NCBI GenBank assembly: GCA_013399875.1
Contig: VXAZ01005695.1
Span: 496,001 to 560,000, forward strand
Source: Gymnorhina tibicen
Lineage: Eukaryota > Chordata > Aves > Passeriformes > Artamidae
Reading direction: 5' to 3'
Length of the DNA stretch: 64,000 nt
Positions within the stretch are counted from its first letter, which is position 1. Every line of letters starts with the position of its first letter. This document shows positions 51,791 through 64,000 of this stretch, piece by piece. A program made the translations under genes and the position numbers. The notes under the pieces are model-generated. The model saw only the letters and a list, made by a program, of their open reading frames with translations, had not been told where the DNA came from and ran no database searches.

Positions 51791-54700
51791 TCTTGCATCA
51801 TATTTTACAGATCAGCAAAAAACATACCTGTAAAAACTATTTAGATCAATTTTTCCTGCATTTTTCAGTGCACAAGTCAGACTATTAAAACTAATAAAAA
51901 AGAAATTCAATCAGGTAAAAACAGTAAGAAAATAAGTGAATAGAGTGCTAAGTAATGAAACATTAAAAGGAACACTTACTTATAGCCATGCCTTAGATAC
52001 GCCCTGCAATTTTAAATTTTCTGCCTGACACCACATGTTGGGGCCCTATGGGGTCCCTACCATGTAACCATAGCACTATCTAAACAAATCATTTGCTAAT
52101 CCAGATATGTCAGAGCTGTATCTCTATGCTGGGGCTGGAGAGGTGCCAGTTCTAAAATCAAGAGGTGAACAAAGCAGCGAGCATTCTATGGTGTTTCTGT
52201 ACCTGGAAGAGAAAAGAAAGCTAGAGGGTTTTACCTCATCTTTTCTAGTTATTAAGGGCAATAATTCTGACCAGCTGCTTCTTCCCCAGCTCATTACTCT
52301 CATAGTCCTTTATTATGATTATAACACTGCATGTAAAAAACAGAATTCTGGAATAAAATACAGATGTTTATAAAGTCCTGTGCCTGTTTACTGCTTTTTA
52401 TTTTGTGATACTAAGTGGATACTTGGCATTTGGGTTGGGATTTTGCGTGGGGAAGAATTGTGAAAACATTTAAAGGCCGTTTAAAAGTGACTGAAGTATA
52501 CGCATTTAAAGTATACAGCTGTCATTCAAACAAAACTCGTAATTTATGCACTAAGTAATTTTAAAGCTTCATTAAGTCACGGGTTTAAGAGAACACCAGT
52601 TGATAAACACTGCTAACAAAAGAAGCACTACCATACCTGCTGTGTTTCAGTTGCTTCTTTCTCCTTACCACATAATGAATTTCATGTGGAATAAACTTTA
52701 TCTGCTTTGATAGTGTTGCTGCGTAGCTGCTTTCTCCTTTTATGTAAACTTACACCAAATCCAAAGGCTATTAAAGCACACACAAATTTTCAGTAGATAT
52801 TAGTCTATACTCAGCTATCTCCGGAATGACAAGCTACATGCTAAACAGTGTCCAACTGAAGAACATGACAAGACAGCTCAGAATAACTCTGTTTACTTAG
52901 CTCTTTCTAGTCCATGAGAAAAGCAGATGAATAATGAATATGACAACCTTGGAAGTTTTTGATTTCATGTTCTTATTTTACAGATATATGTAAAGAAAAG
53001 AATTTTCATCTTTTCTTATGATCCAGAGAATTTGTTGGAAAATAATTTCATGTCCTTGATGGCTAGGAATATCCCACTGTTTTTACACACTAACTTGAGC
53101 ACCTCCTTAGTTTATGGAAAATAACTTCTATTCATATCAATCCAGTTGTGTTTGCAGCATGCCTTTAGGGAGACTCACAACAGCAATCTGCTCCAGTTAC
53201 GGGCATATTGGAAGCACATTATTTAACAGAATTTACTCTAAATTCTTGTACCGTCAGCTGGAATGCTCCTGTCTGGATTGCGACGAACTTAGCAAAGTAC
53301 ACCGAGTAAGCAAGCACCTTCTCGTGCTGCTTGGACCGCCTGGGCGGCATGAGAGCATGTTTACATTAGTGCCTGCATCTGTCAAACCTCAGAAGACCTG
53401 ACAGTGTCCTCAGTTATTTCATTAAAAGCACCTGTTCCTAACACCCTTAAATATTCTAAACCAGATGATTTTATGCCAAATTCTATATTAATCCTTTTCA
53501 CACAACCACACAGTTCAGAACATCTTCCTGCACAGCACCAGATCTTTATCACAAGCTGAATTATGATTTTCTGTTTTAACAATTTGCAGTGTATTTACAA
53601 ACTTACAAGAAAGATTATTTAACAGTCTAAAGGATTTGTATTTTTGAATAGTCTAGTTCTTCTTGTTTGTCAATACATTCAGCTACAGAAGAGCAGGATA
53701 ACAGATTTCAGTGGATTCTTATGACTAAAATAGACTAAACCTGAATCTTATTAAAACTCCCAGACACTAAGAAAAAGATGTTCCATATTTGAAATAATTC
53801 TAATAATTATAAAAAAGAAATACTATGATAGTTGTAATTCAATCACAGAAGCACAGAAAGAGTGAAATAAAACACAAAAGCAGTATTTAAATGTGAATAC
53901 AACTGAGTTGTGAGAAAGCAAATGTATCCAATTTCAAAAGATGACAATTTAAGGTAAATGTGGATAGCAAGATTAACCTCACTTAAACTGTGACTTTTCT
54001 GCATCTGTCCTAGGTGTGTATTCATACGCTGCAATCAAGTCAAATATTTTAAAATATAAAACAGATAGTGTATGGAAGCTCTAAGTCTCCTGCCTCAGAG
54101 GTATGGTAGAAAGGTAATAGACCATTTAAAAATAATCTGGTTTAAACATGTGGTTTTTTGTCAGATCACAATGTAATGAATACTAATTTTGCTTAAAAAT
54201 CAAGGTAAAAAAAGGTTCTCAAACATGAAAGATGAGCATTTTTAACATCAAAAGAACCGACCGTTCACTTCTTTATTAGATATGACTTTTTCACTTAAGC
54301 AGAATAAAGCAAATTAATGAATAGATCATCTGTGGATCTAATCTGACTTTTTGTAGTTGTGCCCATATCTTATACTCCCCAGCTGTAGTGGCTAGTGAAG
54401 CGGTTACAGGCACTGAAAAAAAAGACAGTATTTTAAAGCTGGTGTTTTGAACAACAGGTATTTCATGTGCAGCACATTTTATACAATGAAACATTGTGAT
54501 TATTATAATAACACTATGGGGATAATCCATACCCTATTTACTAATAAATAACCGTTTACTAATAAAAATCCACAAATTATTTCAGTCTTCTATTATCTTA
54601 TAGAAGAACAGTAGTTTCTTCCCAGTATCACAAAACCACTTAGCATTAACTCCTCTAATATGTTCTACAGACAGATTTTTAATGTAAGAGATGCCAGGAT

Positions 54701-56356
54701 TGCTGTAGTATCTAGAAATGCTGAGATATAGACTTTCTTTTGATTCTTTGCTTCTTATAACTGAAGATATAACTCTATTTAAAACACTCCTACAAAATTA
54801 TATATATATCCCCATTCTCACAGGATATGCAAAGAGCCTTAGCAAAGACTTGTCACAAGAGGTCATCACATTCAGGAAAGGGATGAGAATCCCCCACAGA
54901 TGCCACTTGAAAAACTAATACACACAGTTCCCAGCACCTTCTGGCAGAACTAGCCCATCCTCCCCAGTTGGTCTGGCTACGCCCTCAACTCCCAAGCCCC
55001 CAGCTCCACTGGGGAATGCTGGCTGGCACAGACTAATTGTGCAGGATCTTTCCCTCTTGAGTACCAGCAGCCTTCTCGTGCTGACACGCCCATAACTGTG
55101 ATACGCCACCTGCAAAGTGCCTATGGCAGATTACCCCAAACCAGCCCTACCCCCAGACAGCTGTTTGAAGGGAACATACAAACTAACTTCCACAGGATAT
55201 GCAAGAATTCTATCATGTTAGATATCTCACTGTGAATTAGAAAAAATCATTTATTCTAGCCACAAACTTCATGGTACTAAGCTTCAGTATATTAGTGTCA
55301 AATAATAAAGTTCAAATGTAATGTATATGAGTATTACATCAAAGTTTATTTTCCTGTCACTACTGCCACATTCAGAAGCATCCTACAGTTCTGAATGGCT
55401 TTAAAGTATTTTCCATTACTGCAAAATGTTTGTAAATTTTCTCTAAGCTGAAGAATCAAACAGATGGTGTTTTTTGAAGAACTTTTCCCTCATTATTCTG
55501 TCATTACAAAGTCAGCATCTAGTGTAAATTGATAAATTAGATTTTAAATACTGAGAGAACCCATAGTCTCCCTTTACAAACATATTATTTTTTTATAGGC
55601 ATCACATTTTTCATATTGTCCAATGGAAGCATCAAGCTGACACACAGAAGTCCATGATTACTGATTACCAGAATACTGTGGATCCTAAATGACAGCCCAT
55701 GAATTATACCTTAGGTGCCTGAAGAAAGAATGCATCAGACATGCTGACATGGTAAAATGGAGGAGACAGGAGGAAGAAACAAACTCTGTAGATGCATCTT
55801 CTATCATTTTCTTTCTAGATCTTTTATTGGGTCAAGAAGGAAAAAAGGCATTATCAGAGAATAGGCTATGAAAAAATATAGCTTCCTCTATAATCATCAA
55901 CTCTCTCCCAGGCATAGACGGACACTATGGGCCCCTAAAGAGACCCAGCAGTGCCCTCTGGTGATTCAGGTCAAATTTGGCGGTGTCATATGGGCAGAAA
56001 AATGGACTCTACGGTGCCCTACCAAAGCTCCAGATAAAGGAGGAGGCTCCGTCACCTCTGCTGGGGAATTACAAAGGAACGCATTCAATCTGCATGTATT
56101 TGTACCGTGCTGCAAAATTTCTCCTACAACATTTACTCTCTTGGAGTGAATAAAAATTTTATCTGCATTTGGGGATGAAAAAGCACCAATACACATTGTG
56201 TCTGATAGACTTGTTGCAAGCTGTTGGTCCTTTGGTGACACTAAAGAAGACAGTGGTAAATACAGCAGTTTTAGAGGACCAGACAACAGAAGAGGCATGA
56301 GTTCTCTTGCTTGCTTGGGGACTTCTTTTTTCCTTTTAAAATTATGTAAGAGATTC

Positions 56357-56398
56357 CCCACAAGAACATGGCAGGCTCCCACAAGAACATGGTAGAAT
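56357..56398. repeat. 21-bp tandem duplication (two copies)
   Basis: Two adjacent 21-bp units, both starting CCCACAAGAACATGG and differing only in the last few bases. Confidence 0.9.
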
Positions 56399-56881
56399 AA
56401 TACGACTGAAATTAACTAAATGGAGCAGCCTGACACTGTCTTTTGGTCCTTTTGGTAAGTCTGGGAGAATCAGTGGAAAATGACAGCATGGGAAACTCTG
56501 GCAACATTGCTTGTCTTAGTGGAAATCAAATATTCAAAACCCACCCAAAATACTTAACTGTATGGCAACATCTACAGGTTAGATATCCCAAATCAAAGCT
56601 TAAAAATATGTTCTTAAGGCAAAACTAATTTATGTTCTTTATATACTGATATAATCACTTGTGTTTTACATCTTTTTAACTCTAACCAGTTACTCTGAGT
56701 TTTAATCTTCCTTCCATCCATTCTGTTATCCAATAGCTTCCTTCCGTCTCATGTTCTTTTGCAAGAGTGTGTTATTCCCAACATACCAAATATCTTTATT
56801 TTCGTTGGCATTTTTTTTCCTTCAAATGTAGCCAGTCCCTGAAGAACATGTAATATTTTCACTTTTGACCCATCAACATAT

Positions 56882-56905
56882 CCCATACTCTTACCCATAC
56901 TCTTA
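56882..56905. repeat. 12-bp perfect tandem duplication
   Basis: CCCATACTCTTA occurs twice back to back. Confidence 0.9.
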
Positions 56906-59900
56906 GAGACATGTTTACAGTTACCCTTTTGGGTTTTTTTCTTGACTGTGCTGAGTTTTCTGAACCTGTAATACAATTTATTTTTTTAAGGTACCGTTTA
57001 CTTTTACAGTGTGACAGAAATCTGATTTGTAACTCAGTTTTGGCAACTGAAGTTTTATGGCAATCACTACATATAGGTCTCATATAGCAAATAATTATCA
57101 TCTATAAAGTTCCTACTAGGTCAGTATTATTTCTACTTCAAATTTATATAAAAATTATCAATAAAGCAGATTTGATGTCCTGCATACATTTTGATGCTGT
57201 AAGCCAAATGCGAAAATAGCCTTTCAAATACATTATTCAGTTGAACAAATTTAAATAAAACATAAATGAAAAGAAATTCCGAAACAGGAAATTCAGAAAA
57301 GGGAAAGTGAACAAAATTATAAGACAGTATTTTGTTGGTTTGGTTTGGTTTTTTTTTTAATTTCAATACATGTTAAGGTAATAGAACAAGAATCTTCTAC
57401 ATATTTTGTATTCTCACTTCAGAAATTCACTGGAATGATGTTGCAGAACAGTCAGTTAACTCGGACCACGTGGATCTTGCTTTTTCCCTTAAGGAAAATA
57501 AGGCACAAGACAAGGAGTGTGTCACTCAGCTCCACTTCAACAGCTGTTCTTCCACTCCATTCGATGTCAGCTAATTTTTCTCTGTAGTCATTTTACTACT
57601 ATCTCCTGTGCAATTGGCTTTTACATCTGCCCTAAAATGGCCCAGAAGAGCAGCAGACACATTACCACGGAGCATGACTTTAATTCTTATCTGGCAAAGT
57701 GGGGTCAGAAGTAAACATTCTTTTAACCTAATTTCTTTCCTAAAATACTATCACTCCTGCTAAACCATATTATACCCTAATTATCAACAGGTTATTAGGG
57801 CATGAATGATATGTTGCTGAGCTTCTGTTTCATTTCCCATAGCTTAAAATGTTTCCATTCTTCTTCTGTTCCTCGCAGTGAACAGCAGCGAACGCTGTGA
57901 CGCACACGACTTGCTGCTCTTTGTGCTGCTTTGCAGCACTGCCTGTTTGAAAGGCAAACTGCTAAACATTACAACAGAACGAACACTTCTATTCCTAACA
58001 GATAATCATGCAGAGCTTGCTGTTCTTACAGTAAGGGGACATCTGTAATTCCTTTTTTCATTTGGTCTTTATGTTATTTTGGGTTAGTTTGATTGCAATA
58101 TTGCAAATGAAAGCCTCAATCTTACAACAGATCTGAAAAATTAGTGAGTTACTGAAATGATAATTCAGTAGTATTTACAAAGGTCTACTTTAGATATAAA
58201 AGTATGTAAATGCCTACATATCCCCCACTCTTTCTCCTACAGACAATGAACAAACACTATCCAGAACAAATTCACACTTCAGAGGCAAATCCATGTTTTT
58301 TCATTTGAAAAAAGAGTTTTATCAAATTACACACACACAGCTGAAGAGAATGAAAGACTTCCTTGATGTCAAATGGGGGAAGATAATGGTGTATGTAGCA
58401 AAAATTGTTGTTTGGTATCATTTTAACGGTCTCAAAATGCAGAAGAAATCAGAAAACATTTTTTCATCAAAATAAAAGAAATCAAACCACTACTGGCTAT
58501 ATTTTAAAGATTACGAAGTGTTGTCACTGTACTTAACAAAGTTAATGTTGCAAATGCTAACCTATATCAGCATGTTTAAAACAAACTGGCATTAAGCAAG
58601 CATATAGTGTAACTATAACACTGACTTTGTACTTGTAAACATCCTTTCCACACAGAGCCCTTTGGGACAGTCAAAGAATTTACTGAATGAGCTACTTGGA
58701 ATAAATAAGGAACACTCAACACTGTAACACTTTAGCTGATTAAAAAAAGTTTTAACTGTTCCCCTAGTTGCCTGGAAATGACCATTTAAAAAAATGCTGC
58801 TGTGGCAATAGCAAACATTTATTAATTCCTTATTTTTGGATTTTACTGCATGGGGCTTGTTAAAAATAAACTTTCTATCCAACCAGTTCAGGACTGAAAA
58901 TTTAGTACTTCACAGTGAACCACAAAAAATTATGGAAAAAGAGATGAGTTCCTTTTTTTTTTTAGTACTTGCTCACAGAAACCAGTGAACTCTAGCAGTA
59001 AAATTAACTTAAGTGACAGTTACATAAACTAAATGAGAACATGTATTTCTTCCAGATTACCACACTGAGCTTTAACAAAAATCACCTTTAATTCACTTGC
59101 ATGTACCAGATACATGATTTTATTCAAAAAGTAGAGGTAACATTTAATATTTTAAAATATTCAAATGGATTTTAAAAGTTTGCAGCTACACTTATGTAAG
59201 AATTCACTTACAAATAAAGCTTAAGTGTTGAATCTCTATTTGGCAGTAAGATGAATGTCTGGAAAACCTGTGGACTGCAGGTGCATTTGCAAAATCACCG
59301 GTTATAATTAGTCTAAAAGTGCATTTCTTTTCAAGTTATCTGTTTAACGACATTAGCAACTACCTTGCCATAAACTGTTCTGTTTGATTACCAAGCAAGT
59401 AAAAGCAAGTTGAATTCTAAGAGCTCAGAGCTGACAAAAAAAAAAAAAACAAAGCAAAAACAAACCTGCTTTATTATACAAAATGCCTTCCCTACCTCCA
59501 TTGTGTGTTCTGACTATATCCATATGGGGGCAGTAATGTTAAAGAAAATAAAACACCTTAAAGCAGTCACCTTAATTAATCTGTTCAGAGACAATTCCTT
59601 AAACACAAGGTTCTCAATACGATACTAAAAATCTCATCCAGAGCCTAAATCTATTTGTTGGTGTTTTTAATCACCCATATTATCAATGATCTGCTATTAT
59701 TTTTGCATTGTAGTTACTCAATCTAAAGCAATACCTACAGCACAGCACTGGCCCAAGATAAGCAGCAGATGGGAAGTCATCTGTCCATAATGTTTGAAGA
59801 CACAAGATACTAAACCAGGTATTATGGATTCTCACCAGAGTAACACTGCCTGGACTAGAATTTCACCTCAATGTAAATTATTCTATCAGGGCAGCTTCCC

Positions 59901-62900
59901 CCCACCTCCACGGAGCAGCGAGAATCATGGTGGGATAACCTTTGCCTGGACATTCAGAGCAGCAACTCCCGCCTTGAATTGAAGTTGGCCTGAATCAAGA
60001 GCCCTGTCAGACTCACAGACGAATGTCCTTTCAACCTTCATTCTGTACCCCTCAGGCAGACTTTCCTAAACTAGCTACAAAAACCCACCATCATCAGTGC
60101 CTCTGCAAACAGCCAGTTCTTTCCCAGCCTTTCCACAAAACTAGATTAAATCACCACCAATTATTTAATGGCTTCTTGAATATACTGGTAATTTACAGGG
60201 AAGAAGTCATTTAGTACTAGGTGAAAGGCTGTAGGAACACAGCAAACAGCTCCATAATTTATTAGAAGAGAGAGAGAGCAGGAATGAGCTATAGAAGCAT
60301 AAATGTCTACAATGTTCCATGGAAAAATCACACAACAAAAATCAAAACCCAGAATATATGCCAAACATACAGTGATCATTACCCTATTCCCCTCACTAAA
60401 ACTTGCCATTGCAGTCCCCTGAAGAGCCTTCTGACTTTCCCAACACAACAGCTTTCAATCTTTTGTGGTAAAAGGGTTGGAGCTGCACCTGTGTGAAAAC
60501 AGGCCCTCTGCACTGCAGTAGGCTTCATACCACTCACAAGTTTGAAAATCCCTAAGTTAGCACAAGTTGCAATGCACTGTAAGGTCACAAAGCAATCAAA
60601 AGAAATAAATACAAAGTTTCTTTTGTGTTGAAGATTCATTCAATGACAACTACTTAATAACAGAAAAACACCCTCAGAAATGAAGTTAATCATATCAACC
60701 AAACTCCAAACCACTGTTACAGCTACTTGGAGATGGAGATTACATAACCAGGTTATAAAAGGATAATAATGATATTTAGTTGGCTATAAATGCCATCATC
60801 CAAGGTGGTGTAACATTTTGAGTCTACTCAATAAGAATCACATGATTACCATAAAGCCCAACATATCCTAAACACCATCATTTAAGGTGCAAAGGCTATG
60901 GTGTTTGCATCTAATTCTGCCAAACTGAGTGGAAGCCTCATTGCCTCCAACTGTGCATATACATTTCAGGATGAAAACAGCCATTCCCATGACCCTTCAA
61001 TGAAGGCAAACCTATTTCTCCCTCACTCTGAATTTTCCGAGGCCAACTTTCTCATCACTTCACAATCTACTCCATCCTCACAAACATTTATTCACAGATT
61101 CTACTTACGCTTATTCTCACAAAATCAATAGAGCATAAGGAAACAGGAAAGTAACTGAAAATAAGAGTACTTTGAACTGTAAAATAAAAAACAATCTGAG
61201 TTCAAGAATGATTCTGTGAAAGAAAATCACAGTTATTTGTTAATATTAATTTCATCTCAGGACACAAAATCCCAAACCACTGAAGTCCCTACACTGGGAA
61301 ACATGCAGACATATTCTACAAAGCAATACAGTAGTTGATACAAATCTGAAGCAATTGCATAAAACATTTTGGTATCAACAAGATGTGCCTGCTGAGCTCC
61401 CAGCGACTTTGAAAATGAGAATAATTTACTTCCCTACACAAGAATTCAGAAGCCAAAGTTTGAAACTCAGATTTGAAAAATTCGAACGAGGTCTGCAAAA
61501 TGACAGCAATATCATGACTTCTTAGATGTAATTCAATCCCCATAAAAAGTGAATTCATATTTGCTGGTAATGATAGCTTATATTTGCCCTTTTTTTCTTT
61601 TTAAGGACTTATCAGAATGTCTGTGACTTCAGCAATAAATTAAAAGGAAAAATAGCAGAAAATCACATAGCTTCTTATTGTACTACAGAAATAACTACAA
61701 CTGGCCACGTTATCCAGTGACTGTAATGCATAATCCTTTTAAAAATCAGAAGAAATGAAAATGGCTAGCAGGATGAGAGAAGGCTTTGACCATAACTATA
61801 AATATATTGATGCCAGCTAGTAATTCTGAAGATTCAATAGCCTGATGTCACTTCTGGAGTAAGTGGTCATACAACACTTGACTCGCGGTTTTTAAAGCAG
61901 TGGTGAAGTTTCCAAGCTCTGTTACTTTTGAGGGAAGCAGGGGCTGTATTAGGACTAAAGAGACCCTTACTTAGGAGAGCATGACAGCCTTGAAGTAGTT
62001 TTCTGGGGTAAGGAAAGCCTTATTATCTGTGTCTGATCATTAGCTCATGGAACAGACACTTTCCTATATAAAGGGCAGGAAAGGGTCAGAGCCACAGAGC
62101 ATGTCTAGTGATTATGTTGATAGCTATCATGCCAGCCGACAGCTGGGGGAATTGTGGGGTGCATTACACATGAAGCTGACATTATGGCTGCAAAGATATC
62201 AGCTTTCTTCATAATTTGGAACTAACAGGGAGTTTCCTCTTAAGGCAGATGGATTTTTCTGGCCATTTGAGAAAGATGTTGGTTGCTAATGCTAAGAACC
62301 TGTACAAAGAGAGAGAATGCTAACAACTGTCTTAATTTCACTTCTCACCAGAACAGGCAGAGAGATCTAGACTACAGAGCTACTGTATCAGATAAAATCT
62401 TTCCCCAGACATTTGTTTGTCCTGTTCAATCAGGATTTCTCAGATAAACATTTTGGATTTGACACTAGCAATTCTAACTCTGCTTCTGAAAAGAGGTGCT
62501 GAAAGGTTTTGGTTTTGAAAGCAAACATGGAACATCCCTGGTGCACAAGTTCATCCTGAAAGAAAGAAATCTCAATATATATTAATCCTTGCATGTGTAT
62601 GAGGTTCCTGGTAAAAACTCAGGGGCACTAAATTCTCCACCTAAATCACGAAGATACTGTGTTATCCTTAAGTAACAGAGCAACGTAAAAACAGTTTGCA
62701 GGTACTGGTCTTGTGTTTCTGTTAGAAGATGTTGCCAGGACTAAGAAAGAAAAACAAAAAAAGAAAAATGGAGGGAAAAAAATAAAAAGGTAAAAATAAA
62801 ATACTTTAGCACATTTACTTTTTAAGTCATTGAATCTAGTTCCCGGACTACAAGAAACTAACACACATTATCCATTTTTCCCTACTGGGTTGAAAAGCTT

Positions 62901-63397
62901 GCTGTTACCTAAATGACAGCATAGTCAGAGTTTAACAACAATTGTAAGAACACTGCAGCAAATAAATTAATCCTGAACTCCACAGGCTGTAAATCAGGCT
63001 ATTATAAAATTTACAGCCTAAACTGAGTGGAACATAGCATGGTTTTTTTGCCTCTGATCCTTGTCAGACACTCCAATTTATTTTAGAAGACATGGAGGGT
63101 TTCCAGTCTCTCAAAGGGATAGGATCAAACCATCTTTAATTGTGCTAATTATCCAATCAGGTCACATATGCATTTAAGTCAGCTTCAGACTGGTCTGACA
63201 CTGACAGTGGATGTAACCAACCTGTGTGCTCATAACCACAGCACCTCTAATATTCAGAGTAATGAGAGCATCACCTTTTCACTGACAACTAATTAGATCA
63301 GCTAAGCCCAACAGCAAAGCTATGGTATTAGATACTGACCTGACTATTCTCTTCAAATGAAATATCCAATATAAAGTTCAGGATAGAGAGAAAATAG

Positions 63398-63440
63398 CAT
63401 CTGTATATACATACTTATATACATATATATGCATACATAT
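63398..63440. repeat. TATACA-type low-complexity stretch
   Basis: TATATACATACTTATATACA continuing as ATATATATGCATACATATG, an imperfect TA/CA repeat. Confidence 0.65.
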
Positions 63441-64000
63441 GGGCGTATGTGTACTTGGTCAAACTTTTTGTCTCCTCTACTTCTTCATCGTCCTCCATTA
63501 AATCAATCTAGTATCCACCTGTTTTTTATTACATAGTTAAACAATTACATATATCCCAAAAGACATGAAAAGATTTCACTTGCATCAAACTACCAGTTCA
63601 GATTGCATTACCTTTTATCTGTAGAGCAAAGCCTTTACAGGCTTCAGTTTTACAGATGAAACCCATTACTCACGTCAGATAATTATGTATCATATAATTT
63701 ATTTATTTAGGCTTGATTTTCTTTCTGGGCACCCCAGATTGCTTTATTTATTTAATTTTTTTTGCGGTCAGGGTGGCTATCATCTTAGGTATCAAGCAGC
63801 TGTAAGACACTACTCCTGCCTCTTCAAATACCACGTATGGACTTTCCTGCCTTAGCAACAGGAACACGTGCATACACACTATATATACGTTATCTACATC
63901 TTCACAGATACTGGCTTCTTACTATCAATATTTAGTTTCTTTCAAAGATCTGAGATTCAGTAATAAAAACCAAAACTTTTTCATAATGTGATGTTTGAAA

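Larger units (their letters stand above)
38649..64000 (-). other. VPS13B: VPS13B intron upstream of the first exon (partial)
   Basis: At least 25.3 kb of sequence 5' of the first visible exon with no exon I could match. In human the preceding residues end near PQYMDYCHNS. I scanned for the reverse complement of that motif by eye and did not find it, so this looks like one very long intron, although a diverged exon could have been missed. Contents are a CR1 (46055-46335), a MIR-like fossil (43882-43970), tandem duplications (39561-39614, 51750-51790, 56357-56398, 56882-56905), GC-richer patches (41577-42060, 54930-55160) and CpG clusters (53219-53350, 57869-57925). Confidence 0.7.

Noticed and set aside
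54291..54420. Minus-strand TTTTTTTCAG followed by an open frame (VPVTASLATTAGEYKIW) as an upstream VPS13B exon
   Set aside because: Similarity to the human VPVIPSFSTALYG region is only the first three residues and scattered matches, and no good donor follows (GTCAGA at best).
55966..56382. 138-codon minus-strand ORF considered as a VPS13B exon
   Set aside because: It does not match the expected VPS13B sequence. Plus-strand frames are also open across it, and no convincing splice borders frame the whole ORF.
1..64000. CRISPR arrays, operons, prophage or other bacterial systems
   Set aside because: The window is vertebrate intronic DNA. There are no regularly spaced repeats of CRISPR type and no prokaryotic gene organisation.
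1..64000. tRNA, rRNA or microRNA genes
   Set aside because: No cloverleaf, A/B-box pair or convincing precursor hairpin was seen by eye. A covariance-model scan would be decisive.

Overview
The window is vertebrate, almost certainly bird, genomic DNA. It is AT-rich and CpG-poor, has no long open reading frames, and carries avian CR1 retrotransposon 3' ends plus an LTR family (TGTGCTGGTTTAGGCTGGGG...) that I associate with passerine and other neoavian genomes. Almost all of it is intron.

The only gene I can support is VPS13B (COH1, the Cohen syndrome gene), on the minus strand. Four consecutive internal coding exons are visible, at 38539-38648, 29850-29997, 17364-17491 and 8687-8921 in transcription order. 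All four have GT-AG borders. Their phases join without a break (1/0, 0/1, 1/0, 0/1), giving 621 bp or 207 codons. The joined peptide aligns over its whole length with my memory of human VPS13B, roughly residues 1000-1200 of about 4000. VPS13B is a bridge-like lipid-transfer protein of the Golgi; this part lies inside its long rod, before the C-terminal adaptor and PH-like domains. Introns between the exons are 8541, 12358 and 8442 bp. At least 25.3 kb upstream (38649-64000) and 8.7 kb downstream (1-8686) are also intronic, and the neighbouring human exons were not found there.

The introns hold CR1 fragments (3935-4195, 5155-5459, 8065-8392, 46055-46335), two same-orientation LTR copies (7019-7473, 27266-27834), a probable LTR-like element with an internal ~130-bp periodicity (about 11060-12115), worn MIR-type SINE fossils, microsatellites and several small tandem duplications. 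One plus-strand stretch (about 31690-32197) reads like a decayed protein-coding relic that I cannot name. Two exon-like segments (41153-41282 and 6357-6421) have good splice borders but the wrong phase for VPS13B.

I found no convincing undescribed biological system. The most useful leads are the unnamed coding relic, the exon-like decoys, the CpG-dense island at 53219-53350 and the periodic LTR-like element.
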